Positions 1-6,831 of a DNA stretch of 12,790 bases are shown piece after piece. Positions within the stretch are counted from its first letter, which is position 1. Each line of letters starts with the position of its first letter. The stretch is from Aquirufa sp. (lineage in GTDB: Bacteria; Bacteroidota; Bacteroidia; Cytophagales; Spirosomataceae): assembly GCA_030833145.1 (NCBI GenBank), contig JAURHT010000054.1, positions 1 through 12,790 of the forward strand. Reading direction: 5' to 3'. Below the pieces are notes generated by a model, which worked only from the letters and a program-made list of their open reading frames with translations, was not told where the DNA came from and did no database searches. A program made the position numbers and the translations under genes.

Positions 1-1368
1 ACCTCGATTTCTTCGAAAAAACGTACTTGGAAATGTCCGGCAATTAAATGGGTAGGAATTCTTTCCTTATTCCTTGCATCCTGTGATACACCTAAAGAAA
101 TCGGAGACGATTTGTTTAGCGTGGAGGTGGGGTTGAATTATACGGATACCGTTACGATTAAATCGTCGACTGTATTGATTGACTCTATCTATACAGGGTC
201 ACCTAATACCTTGTTAGTTGGGTCTTATAACCACCCTGTATTAGGTTTGTCGGAATCATCCGTTTACACACAAGTGTCTAATATTGATACCCTTTTTGCG
301 AAAGCGACTTCTATTTACGATTCATTAACCTTGCGTTTGGCCTATTCAGGTTACCAAGGGGATACAACAAAAACACAAACATTGAGTGTTTATCGTTTAT
401 TAGATAGTTTAAACAGAGGTACTGATTATTTTGCGGGTTCATCTGTTCGTTCAGATGCAGCTTTGTTAGGTAGACACACCTTCGCACCTCGCCCTATTCG
501 CACGAAAGCGATGAATGGAGACTCTGTTCGATACGACACTTTGCGTTTCCGGATGTCGGATACTTTTGGTCGTGAATTGTTAAGTAAATATGCAGATACG
601 AAAGTGGCTGCTGGTAGTAAAGGATTTAGAGATTATTTCCCGGGTATGTTGTTTAAATCTACGGGTTCCACTTCAGGAGCTATGATCGGATTCAATCCAG
701 GCTATTCTCGTATGACCTTGTATTTCCATAATCCGGGTGATACCACTAAGTATTATATGGATTATTATTTCAGTTTATCGAATGCGCTATACCCTGAATT
801 ATTAGCTCGTTTTAACCAGATTAAGTCGACCAAAACAGGAGCTTTAGTCGCCCTTCAAAACCCAGGAAACATCGTTTCTTCAGCTGCAACAAGTGGTATA
901 ACCTACATTCAAGCAGGTACTGGAGTAGCCACTAAGGTGGAATTTCCGTATTTGCTTAATTTAAAAGGGAACCGAAATGTAGCCGTTAATAAAGCTGAAT
1001 TAGTCTTAACCGCAGCTGACAATATCGATCTTCAACAAACGATTGGTCAATTGTCCATCGTTGAAACAAATTCCACAAACCGTACACTTCGGAATAGTTA
1101 TGGTTTGAAGTATTTGCTTTCTGAGGGTGGAACGAGTGTCATTACTTCGGCAATCGAACCTAGTTCTAAGTCATATACCTTTAATGTGACCACAGCTATT
1201 CAATCGATTTTAGTGGGTAAGCAGGCCAATACGGGTTGGTTAATTACACCAGCTATTACCTCTAACTCATCAGGAAATACGAGAATTATTAACGAAAGTA
1301 CACGTTACGTGCCTTTGCAAGCGTTGAAAGCTCGTTTGAAGATCTATTATTCTTATATTGCCAAATAA
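1..1368 (+). CDS. DUF4270-family lipoprotein, 5' end outside window
   Basis: The reading frame is open from base 1 with no in-frame ATG before the signal region, so the start lies upstream of the window; 455 codons are visible. The first residues form a basic stretch (KKR) and a hydrophobic segment ending in the lipobox LASC, whose Cys codon is at 82-84, so export and lipidation are predicted. The mature part begins CDTPKEIGDDLF and continues with alternating Ser/Thr/Tyr-rich strands and the phrase LLVGSYNHPVLGLSESS, which match the DUF4270 family as I remember it. That family is a set of Bacteroidota surface or periplasmic lipoproteins of unknown role, often near glycogen synthase and pantothenate genes, none of which is visible here. 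A TTG at 112 would give a protein without the signal, which I reject. The amidase gene follows after 12 bases on the same strand. Confidence 0.8.
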   Translation, partial: TSISSKKRTWKCPAIKWVGILSLFLASCDTPKEIGDDLFSVEVGLNYTDTVTIKSSTVLIDSIYTGSPNTLLVGSYNHPVLGLSESSVYTQVSNIDTLFAKATSIYDSLTLRLAYSGYQGDTTKTQTLSVYRLLDSLNRGTDYFAGSSVRSDAALLGRHTFAPRPIRTKAMNGDSVRYDTLRFRMSDTFGRELLSKYADTKVAAGSKGFRDYFPGMLFKSTGSTSGAMIGFNPGYSRMTLYFHNPGDTTKYYMDYYFSLSNALYPELLARFNQIKSTKTGALVALQNPGNIVSSAATSGITYIQAGTGVATKVEFPYLLNLKGNRNVAVNKAELVLTAADNIDLQQTIGQLSIVETNSTNRTLRNSYGLKYLLSEGGTSVITSAIEPSSKSYTFNVTTAIQSILVGKQANTGWLITPAITSNSSGNTRIINESTRYVPLQALKARLKIYYSYIAK

Positions 1369-1380
1369 ACTCCGGCAAAT

Positions 1381-2160
1381 ATGGCGAATCTACGGGTAAG
1401 CTTAGTTCAAACCGATTTAGTTTGGGAAGATCCTGCCGCTAATTGTGCGGCTTTAGAGGAGAAATTATCCGACTTAGCGGGTAAAACAGATGTGATTGTT
1501 TTACCTGAAATGTTTGCCACTGGCTTTTCTATGACGCCTAATGGCGCTGAAATAGGCAAGGGTCCCGCACTTCAGTGGATGCAATTGCAAGCAAATCGCC
1601 TAGGGGCTTTGGTCATAGGTTCCCTCAAAGTAAAACAACAAAATGCATTCTTTAATCGGCTTTATGCCGTTCAGCCTGATGGTGCTCTCACCTCGTATGA
1701 CAAGCGCCATTTGTTTCGAATGGGAGCAGAGCACGAGTTTTATCAATCAGGTGACAAGCAGGTAATTGTTCCCTACAAGGGTTGGAACTTAGGCTTATTT
1801 ATTTGCTACGATCTTCGCTTTCCAGTTTGGTCACGCAATGTGGGAATGGCCTACGATGCGGCTGTATACGTGGCGAATTGGCCTGCTCCGCGCGCTAATG
1901 CTTGGAGAACGTTGTTGCAAGCAAGGGCTATTGAAAACCTTTCTTATGTGATAGGAGTGAACCGGGTAGGAACAGATGCGAATGCCCTAGATTATGCGGG
2001 TGATTCTTTGCTGGTTGACTTTAAAGGCGTATTACAGCTGGATTTACTTGTGGAGGATCAAATCTTAACAAGTGAATTATCTCGCGAGGATTTGGCTGAA
2101 TTTAGAGCAAAATTCCCTGCGCATTTAGATGCAGATTCATTTAACTTGTCTTCTCTTTAA
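1381..2160 (+). CDS. Nitrilase-superfamily omega-amidase (YafV-like)
   Basis: A 259-residue single-domain carbon-nitrogen hydrolase, full length for the family. The catalytic Glu-Lys-Cys triad is visible: E43 in LPEMFATGFSM, K108 in YDKRHLF and C142 in FICYDLRFPVWSRN. The phrases TGFSM, DKRHLFRM and CYDLRFPVWSRN resemble E. coli YafV, an omega-amidase that hydrolyses 2-oxoglutaramate or 2-oxosuccinamate to the 2-oxoacid and ammonia. Known related enzymes act as metabolite repair or in the methionine salvage transamination route. No signal peptide is seen, so it is cytoplasmic. The ATG at 1381 lies 12 bases after the DUF4270 stop, suggesting co-transcription. Its last 20 bases overlap the 3' end of the convergent ABC ATPase gene. 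The exact substrate is inferred from motif similarity only. Confidence 0.88.
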   Translation: MANLRVSLVQTDLVWEDPAANCAALEEKLSDLAGKTDVIVLPEMFATGFSMTPNGAEIGKGPALQWMQLQANRLGALVIGSLKVKQQNAFFNRLYAVQPDGALTSYDKRHLFRMGAEHEFYQSGDKQVIVPYKGWNLGLFICYDLRFPVWSRNVGMAYDAAVYVANWPAPRANAWRTLLQARAIENLSYVIGVNRVGTDANALDYAGDSLLVDFKGVLQLDLLVEDQILTSELSREDLAEFRAKFPAHLDADSFNLSSL

Positions 2161-2830
2161 AGAATTGCTCTAAATCCTTGATTTCCTTCATTGGGCTATC
2201 GCTCACTAATTTACCTTGGTGAATCAATAAAACGCGGTCGCAAATAGCTTCTACCTCAGAAAGAATATGGCTGGAGAATAAAATGATGCGGTCTTTTTGT
2301 AGGCTTTTGATTAAGTCGCGGATTTCATCGCGTTGGTTAGGATCTAAGCCGCTAGTCGGTTCATCTAAGATTAATAATTTCGGGTCATGTAAGATGGCTA
2401 AAGCAATGCCTACGCGTTGTTGATATCCTTTAGAAAGTTCTTGTATTTTCTTATGTGCCTCTTTTTCAAGTCCAACCCACTCGATGACTTCTTTAATTCG
2501 CTTGTCCAGATGCTGGAGTTGGTGGATGTTTCCGATGAAGGCCAAAAACTCCCGAACATACATTTCTGGGTAGAGCGGATTGTTTTCAGCTAAATAACCA
2601 ATCTGCTTTTTGAGGGCAATTTCTTGTTCTTGCGGATCTTTTCCGTCGATGGTAACGGAACCTGATGAAGGCTTGATAAGTCCTAAAAGCATTTTCAAAG
2701 TTGTCGATTTTCCTGCGCCGTTGGGTCCTAGAAAGCCCACGATTTGGCCCTGCTCTAAACGGAAGTTTAGGTCCTGAACGGCGGATTGTTTTCCGTAGTT
2801 TTTAGAAAGATTTTTGGCCTCGATGAACAT
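2141..2830 (-). CDS. ABC-2-type transporter ATPase, GldA-like
   Basis: A 229-residue ABC ATPase with all nucleotide-binding motifs: Walker A GPNGAGKST (35-43), signature LSKGYQQRV (132-140), Walker B LLILDEP (152-158), D-loop GLD and switch His188. The segment IGYLAENNPLYPEMYVREFL closely recalls GldA, the ATPase of the Bacteroidota GldA-GldF-GldG complex linked to gliding and type IX functions. GldA proteins I know are nearer 300 residues, and this one ends soon after the core with LEQFFKEKTS, so it may be a paralogue serving another ABC-2 permease. No permease gene is adjacent. I choose the ATG at 2830 (MFIEAKNLSK) over a TTG 18 bases upstream, because family proteins start right before the first beta strand. 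It diverges from ribBA and converges on the amidase gene. Confidence 0.85.
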   Translation of the reverse strand: MFIEAKNLSKNYGKQSAVQDLNFRLEQGQIVGFLGPNGAGKSTTLKMLLGLIKPSSGSVTIDGKDPQEQEIALKKQIGYLAENNPLYPEMYVREFLAFIGNIHQLQHLDKRIKEVIEWVGLEKEAHKKIQELSKGYQQRVGIALAILHDPKLLILDEPTSGLDPNQRDEIRDLIKSLQKDRIILFSSHILSEVEAICDRVLLIHQGKLVSDSPMKEIKDLEQFFKEKTS

Positions 2831-2835
2831 ATTGA

Positions 2836-2843
2836 CAAAGGTA
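2836..2843 (-). promoter_or_regulatory. Candidate -7 element TACCTTTG for the GldA-like ATPase
   Basis: Read on the minus strand, the octamer TACCTTTG fits the Bacteroidota -7 consensus TAnnTTTG exactly. It ends five bases before the ATG at 2830, so transcription would begin at or next to the start codon. No TTG is found at the usual -33 distance, so the call rests on the -7 match and position alone. Confidence 0.45.
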
Positions 2844-2866
2844 GTCAAAAAGGGAATTATTTCGTG

Positions 2867-2874
2867 TAACTTTG
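2867..2874 (+). promoter_or_regulatory. Candidate -7 element TAACTTTG for ribBA
   Basis: TAACTTTG matches the Bacteroidota -7 consensus TAnnTTTG and lies 25 bases before the ribBA ATG, a good distance for a short leader. The nearest TTG upstream (2832-2834) is 32 bases away, too far for a standard -33 element. The leader is too short for an FMN riboswitch. Confidence 0.55.
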
Positions 2875-2899
2875 TGTTTCTGATTCAAATGCCTACAAA

Positions 2900-4111
2900 A
2901 TGCTAGATAAAATTCGCTTAGATCGTATTGAAGATGCCTTGGAAGATATTCGCCAAGGTAAAATAATTATAGTCGCTGACGATGAAGATCGGGAGAACGA
3001 GGGCGATATGATTTGTGCTTCGGAAGCAATCACACCTGAAATCGTCAATTTTATGATTAAAGAGGCGCGCGGTTTAATGTGTGTTTCTTTGACAGATGAG
3101 CGTTGCCAGGCATTGGGTTTAGAGATGATGGTGAATCAGAATACGACCTCCCATGAAACGCCGTTCACCGTTTCAGTCGATTTACTCGGCAATGGTTGCA
3201 CTACAGGTATTTCAGCTCAGGATCGGGCCAAAACCATACAAGCACTAGTGGATCCCGCTACTCAGCCAACCGACCTAGGACGACCGGGCCATATTTTTCC
3301 CTTAAAATCGCGTTCAGAAGGCGTTTTACGTCGCACTGGACATACGGAAGCTTCTATGGATTTCGCTCGTCTAGCGGGCTTTAAACCTTCTGGAGTATTA
3401 ATCGAAATCTTGAACGAAGATGGCAGTATGGCGCGTTTGCCTGACTTAAGGGTCATTGCTGATAAGTTTGATTTGAAATTAGTGACCATAAAGGATTTGA
3501 TCGAATATCGTTTGGCTAAAGAGTCCCTCATCAAAAGAGAAATCGGCGTGAATATGCCCACTGAATGGGGCTCTTTTGAATTAGTGGCTTTCAAACAAAT
3601 CAATACAGGAGATACCCATTTAGCCTTGATTAAAGGAAGCTGGGAGAAAGACGAGCCTGTGATGGTTCGTGTGCATAGTTCTTGTGTGACGGGTGATATT
3701 TTTGGTTCTTGCCGCTGTGACTGCGGGGAACAATTGCACGCTGCGATGGAAATGGTGGAAAAAGAAGGGAAAGGCGTTATTCTTTATATGTTCCAAGAAG
3801 GCCGCGGAATCGGTCTTATCAATAAATTAAAAGCCTATAAATTGCAAGAGCAAGGCCGGGATACGGTGGAAGCGAATCTAGAATTAGGCTTCGCGATGGA
3901 CGAACGTGATTACGGCGTAGGTGCCCAAATCTTACGTGATTTAGGCGTTCACAAGATTCGCTTAATCTCGAATAACCCGAAGAAAAGGGCTGGCCTAATG
4001 GGCTACGGATTAGAAATCGTTGATTCAATCGGAATTGAGATTCCTGCTAATCCACACAATAAGAAGTACTTGGAAACGAAAAGAGATAAAATGGGGCACG
4101 CGATTCGGTAG
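2900..4111 (+). CDS. ribBA: Bifunctional DHBP synthase / GTP cyclohydrolase II
   Basis: A 403-residue fusion catalysing the two entry reactions of riboflavin synthesis: ribulose 5-phosphate to 3,4-dihydroxy-2-butanone 4-phosphate and formate, and GTP to the diaminopyrimidine precursor. The N-terminal RibB half (about 1-205) carries the acidic metal and substrate loop [10 protein letters not shown] (27-36) and [12 protein letters not shown] (144-155), whose His148 is the expected second metal ligand. The RibA half (about 206-403) has the zinc cysteines C262, C273 and C275 in [19 protein letters not shown], the GTP-site motif FQEGRGIGL (298-306), and [16 protein letters not shown] around the expected catalytic Arg336. 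Both halves look intact, unlike some fusions with a degenerate domain. It is a single-gene unit with its own promoter-like element and terminator. Other rib genes are not nearby. Confidence 0.97.
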   Translation: MLDKIRLDRIEDALEDIRQGKIIIVADDEDRENEGDMICASEAITPEIVNFMIKEARGLMCVSLTDERCQALGLEMMVNQNTTSHETPFTVSVDLLGNGCTTGISAQDRAKTIQALVDPATQPTDLGRPGHIFPLKSRSEGVLRRTGHTEASMDFARLAGFKPSGVLIEILNEDGSMARLPDLRVIADKFDLKLVTIKDLIEYRLAKESLIKREIGVNMPTEWGSFELVAFKQINTGDTHLALIKGSWEKDEPVMVRVHSSCVTGDIFGSCRCDCGEQLHAAMEMVEKEGKGVILYMFQEGRGIGLINKLKAYKLQEQGRDTVEANLELGFAMDERDYGVGAQILRDLGVHKIRLISNNPKKRAGLMGYGLEIVDSIGIEIPANPHNKKYLETKRDKMGHAIR

Positions 4112-4122
4112 AATCACGTGCC
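4095..4122 (+). terminator. Intrinsic terminator of ribBA, possibly bidirectional
   Basis: An 11-base stem (4095-4105 with 4112-4122, one C-A mismatch) closes a six-base loop, CGGTAG, that contains the ribBA stop codon. It is followed on the plus strand by the T-rich TATTATTTTATT. On the minus strand the hairpin is followed by CCATTTTATCTCTTTT, so it may also end the convergent SPFH transcript, whose stop codon lies just beyond it. Confidence 0.75.
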
Positions 4123-4129
4123 TATTATT

Positions 4130-5032
4130 TTATTGATTCCCTAAGATGATCGGGGCACTTTTGCCACCCATAATGATCACTTTTGCGTTAGGGGATTTAG
4201 CCAATTCTTTTTGGGCAATAATCGACTCATACTGCAATTGCTTGTCGCTCAGACCGGTCGATAAAATCTTCTGGTAATCCGCGATACCCTGCGCCTCAAC
4301 ACGTTTTCTCTCCGCCTCTTGCTTCTCTTTCTGTAACACAAATTGCATCTTTTGTGCATCTTGTTCCGCGTTGATTTTCGACTCAATGGTCGTCTTAACT
4401 GAGGTAGGAAGGTTGATGTTGCGAATCAACAATTGCTCTAATACCAAACCTCTTTTCTTGAAATTCTTCTCAATGTCTGAGTAGATACGTTGTTGGAACT
4501 CATTGCGCTTCAAAGAGTAAAGGGCTACCGCATCGTAATAAACCGCATTGTCGCGGATCATGGTACGCGTAATAGGACGAACTACTTTGTCTTTGTAATC
4601 TTCACCAATCTCTCGTAACACGCGTGGTGCTTCAGATGGAATGATGCGAAATAGAACCGTCAAATCGACCACCACTTCTAATCCGTCTGCTGTTAATACG
4701 CGGATGGCATCATCACCGGCTTTGTCTCCTTCGTCGTGGACGCTGGACATGGTGTAGTTTTGGGTTTTGGCATCAAATACCACCACTTTTGCTAAGGGAT
4801 TTACCACATTAAGTCCGCTATTTAAGGTGGAGGTTTGTACTTTACCAAAGACACTTTGGACGCCTACTTCGCCTGCGTCTACTTGTACCACAGCTGAACT
4901 AGTTAGTCCAAGGATGGCAAAAACGGCTCCTACGACTTTTAAGGTTTTACTGTATTTCGAGAATACTAAATTGGGGTTAGAGATCGCATTTCCGGCGATA
5001 AATAACAAAATACCTAGGAAGATGAAAAACAT
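4130..5032 (-). CDS. SPFH/prohibitin-family membrane protein
   Basis: A 300-residue protein with two hydrophobic N-terminal segments (about 2-18 and 32-49), then an SPFH/band 7 domain (about 50-210) starting VDAGEVGVQSVFGKV and including VVDLTVLFRI and EQLLIRNINLPTSV. A charged helical stretch (about 214-250, KINAEQDAQKMQFVLQKEKQ) is the expected coiled coil through which such proteins assemble into rings. It ends KVIIMGGKSAPIILGNQ. Prohibitin-like proteins form large membrane assemblies that modulate proteases such as FtsH (compare HflK/HflC) or organise membrane domains. No ftsH, NfeD or second SPFH gene lies beside it, so it probably forms a homo-oligomer; that is inference. It stands alone, convergent with ribBA and divergent from the mlaF-like gene. 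The ATG at 5032 opens directly into the first hydrophobic segment. Confidence 0.9.
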   Translation of the reverse strand: MFFIFLGILLFIAGNAISNPNLVFSKYSKTLKVVGAVFAILGLTSSAVVQVDAGEVGVQSVFGKVQTSTLNSGLNVVNPLAKVVVFDAKTQNYTMSSVHDEGDKAGDDAIRVLTADGLEVVVDLTVLFRIIPSEAPRVLREIGEDYKDKVVRPITRTMIRDNAVYYDAVALYSLKRNEFQQRIYSDIEKNFKKRGLVLEQLLIRNINLPTSVKTTIESKINAEQDAQKMQFVLQKEKQEAERKRVEAQGIADYQKILSTGLSDKQLQYESIIAQKELAKSPNAKVIIMGGKSAPIILGNQ

Positions 5033-5054
5033 AGTTTTTTGATTTAAATGTCAT

Positions 5055-5062
5055 CAAATTTA
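5055..5062 (-). promoter_or_regulatory. Candidate -7 element TAAATTTG for the SPFH gene
   Basis: On the minus strand TAAATTTG matches TAnnTTTG exactly and lies 22 bases before the SPFH start codon. There is no well-placed TTG at -33; the nearest (5075-5077, minus strand) is only 12 bases upstream. Confidence 0.5.
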
Positions 5063-5084
5063 TCATAAAGTATTCAATAATCCC

Positions 5085-5092
5085 TAATTTTG
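5085..5092 (+). promoter_or_regulatory. Candidate -7 element TAATTTTG for mlaF-murB-kdsA
   Basis: TAATTTTG matches TAnnTTTG and ends three bases before the ATG at 5096. If used, the transcript would be essentially leaderless. No TTG sits at the expected -33 position. The surrounding DNA is AT-rich, so a chance match is possible. Confidence 0.4.
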
Positions 5093-5095
5093 AAT

Positions 5096-5824
5096 ATGAT
5101 TGAAATCAAGGGTTTATCAAAATCTTTTAACGGTCGTGTAGTGCTCGATGACATTAGTGCGAATTTCCAACCTGGAAAGACAAATATGGTGATCGGGGGT
5201 AGTGGTACGGGCAAGTCTGTGCTGCTAAAATGCATGATTGGGATTTTGGTTCCAGAACAGGGTAAAGTGCTGTATGATGGACGTGATTTTTTAACGGCTC
5301 ATCAAGATGTAGTGAAGGAAATTCGCCGCGAAATGGGCGTTCTATTCCAAGGAGGAGCCCTTTTCGATTCTAAATCTGTTTTGGAAAATGTTCGTTTCCC
5401 ACTAGATACCCTAACTTCCCAAACGCTCGAAGAGAAAAACGCGCAGGCGATGCTTTGTTTGCAACGCGTAGGTTTGGAAAATGCGGCGCTTTTAATGCCT
5501 TCAGAGATTTCTGGCGGGATGAAAAAGCGGGTTGGTATCGCACGAGCCATCGTAATGAATCCTAAGTATTTGTTTTGCGATGAGCCTAACTCAGGTTTAG
5601 ACCCATTAACTGCGGTGAAGATCGATTATTTAATTCAGGAAATCACGCAAGAATACCAAATGACCACCGTTGTTATTTCACATGATATGAATTCAGTGAT
5701 GCGGATGGGGGAATCAATCATATTTTTAAAAGAGGGTAAGAAGATTTGGGAAGGAAATTCAGAGACTTTTCACCATTCCGGCTTACCTGCTTTAGAGGAG
5801 TTTTTGTCTACTAAATTATTTTAA
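5096..5824 (+). CDS. mlaF: MlaF-type lipid-transport ABC ATPase
   Basis: A 242-residue ABC ATPase of the Mla/Ttg2A type, which drives phospholipid movement between inner and outer membrane with an MlaE permease and an MCE-domain protein. Visible motifs are Walker A GGSGTGKS (34-41), Q-loop Gln85 in VLFQGGALFDSKSVLENV, signature ISGGMKKRVGIARAI (138-152), Walker B YLFCDEPNSGLDP (158-170) and switch His196 in VISHDM. FQGGALFDS and SGGMKKRV are typical of MlaF rather than of amino acid or metal importers. I choose the ATG at 5096 (MIEIKGLSKSF); a TTG six bases upstream only adds two residues and lies in the promoter-like octamer. It opens an operon with murB one base downstream. No mlaE or MCE gene is in the window, which is unusual, so the partner must be encoded elsewhere. 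Confidence 0.87.
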   Translation: MIEIKGLSKSFNGRVVLDDISANFQPGKTNMVIGGSGTGKSVLLKCMIGILVPEQGKVLYDGRDFLTAHQDVVKEIRREMGVLFQGGALFDSKSVLENVRFPLDTLTSQTLEEKNAQAMLCLQRVGLENAALLMPSEISGGMKKRVGIARAIVMNPKYLFCDEPNSGLDPLTAVKIDYLIQEITQEYQMTTVVISHDMNSVMRMGESIIFLKEGKKIWEGNSETFHHSGLPALEEFLSTKLF

Positions 5825-5825
5825 T

Positions 5826-6830
5826 ATGTACTCTCTACGTGGGTTTAATACGTTTGGGATTGAGGCTGAGGCTAGTCAATTCGTAGAGATTAGTTCTGTG
5901 GAACAATACATTTCCCTTCGTCAATCTGGTTTGCATGCTGATTTGCCCCACCTTTTTCTAGGTGGAGGAAGTAATGTGTTGTTGACCAAAGCCCAGGAGG
6001 CGCTTGTGGTTAAAATTTCTATTCCAGGTATCACCGTTATAAAAGAGGATGCTGATTATGTGTGGTTGAAAGGGGGTGCTGGAGTGGTTTGGGATGAGTT
6101 TGTTCAATATGCTGTGAATCAAGGTTGGTCAGGATTAGAGAATTTATCCTTGATTCCTGGTACCGTGGGTGCAGCTCCCATGCAGAACATCGGTGCTTAT
6201 GGCGCTGAAATTAAGGACACCTTTGAGTCTTTGGAGGCGCTGAATTTACAGACTTTAGCATTAGAAGTGTTTGATGCCAAAGCTTGTGCTTTTGGCTACC
6301 GCGAGAGCTTTTTTAAGCGCGCAGGAAAGGGTCAATACCTAATCAGTTCTGTGACGTTTAAGTTGTCCAAGAAGCCTTCGGTAAAAACGTCTTATGGCGC
6401 GATTCAGGAGGTTTTAGCGGCAAAAGGAATTACGAATCCATCTATCCGCGAGGTAGCCGATGCCGTCATTGAAATTCGCCAGAGTAAATTGCCAGATCCT
6501 AAGCAAATCGGTAACTCCGGTAGCTTCTTCAAGAATCCGACAGTTTCTGCCTCAGAGGCATCACGACTGATGGCTGAATTTCCGGGTATTCCGAATTATC
6601 CTGTAGAAGGAAGTTCTGACGTGAAATTTCCAGCAGGTTGGTTCATTGAGAAGGCTGGTTGGAAAGGCTTCAGAAGAGGGGATGCAGGGGTGCATGCGAA
6701 GCAAGCACTTGTTTTAGTGAATTATGGAGAGGCGACGGGTGCAGAGATTTTGGCCCTATCGGAAGAAATAAAGCAATCAATTAAAGACACATTCGGCGTT
6801 TCATTAGAGACCGAAGTAAATATTTTATAA
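5826..6830 (+). CDS. murB: UDP-N-acetylenolpyruvoylglucosamine reductase
   Basis: A 334-residue flavoenzyme reducing UDP-GlcNAc-enolpyruvate to UDP-MurNAc with NADPH, the second committed step of peptidoglycan synthesis in the cytoplasm. The FAD-binding region shows FLGGGSNVLL (44-53), ENLSLIPGTVGAAPMQNIGAYG (split across 105-126) and GYRES with Arg159. The proton-donor serine is S233 in GNSGSFFKNP, and the catalytic glutamate is E330 in LETEV, one of the last residues. The inserted Tyr-loop region present in E. coli-like type I enzymes (about 158-215) is retained, and the length fits that type. The ATG lies one base after the mlaF stop (TAATATG), and kdsA follows in the same way, so translational coupling is likely. 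Confidence 0.97.
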   Translation: MYSLRGFNTFGIEAEASQFVEISSVEQYISLRQSGLHADLPHLFLGGGSNVLLTKAQEALVVKISIPGITVIKEDADYVWLKGGAGVVWDEFVQYAVNQGWSGLENLSLIPGTVGAAPMQNIGAYGAEIKDTFESLEALNLQTLALEVFDAKACAFGYRESFFKRAGKGQYLISSVTFKLSKKPSVKTSYGAIQEVLAAKGITNPSIREVADAVIEIRQSKLPDPKQIGNSGSFFKNPTVSASEASRLMAEFPGIPNYPVEGSSDVKFPAGWFIEKAGWKGFRRGDAGVHAKQALVLVNYGEATGAEILALSEEIKQSIKDTFGVSLETEVNIL

Positions 6831-6831
6831 C

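Noticed and set aside
112..1368. DUF4270 gene starting at the TTG at 112
   Set aside because: The same frame is open to base 1 and encodes a signal segment and lipobox directly upstream, so the TTG is internal.
2875..2899. FMN riboswitch upstream of ribBA
   Set aside because: Only 25 bases separate the promoter-like element from the start codon, far too short for the aptamer, and no conserved elements are visible.
3262..3603. 113-codon minus-strand reading frame
   Set aside because: It lies wholly inside ribBA, has low-complexity basic composition and no recognisable domain.
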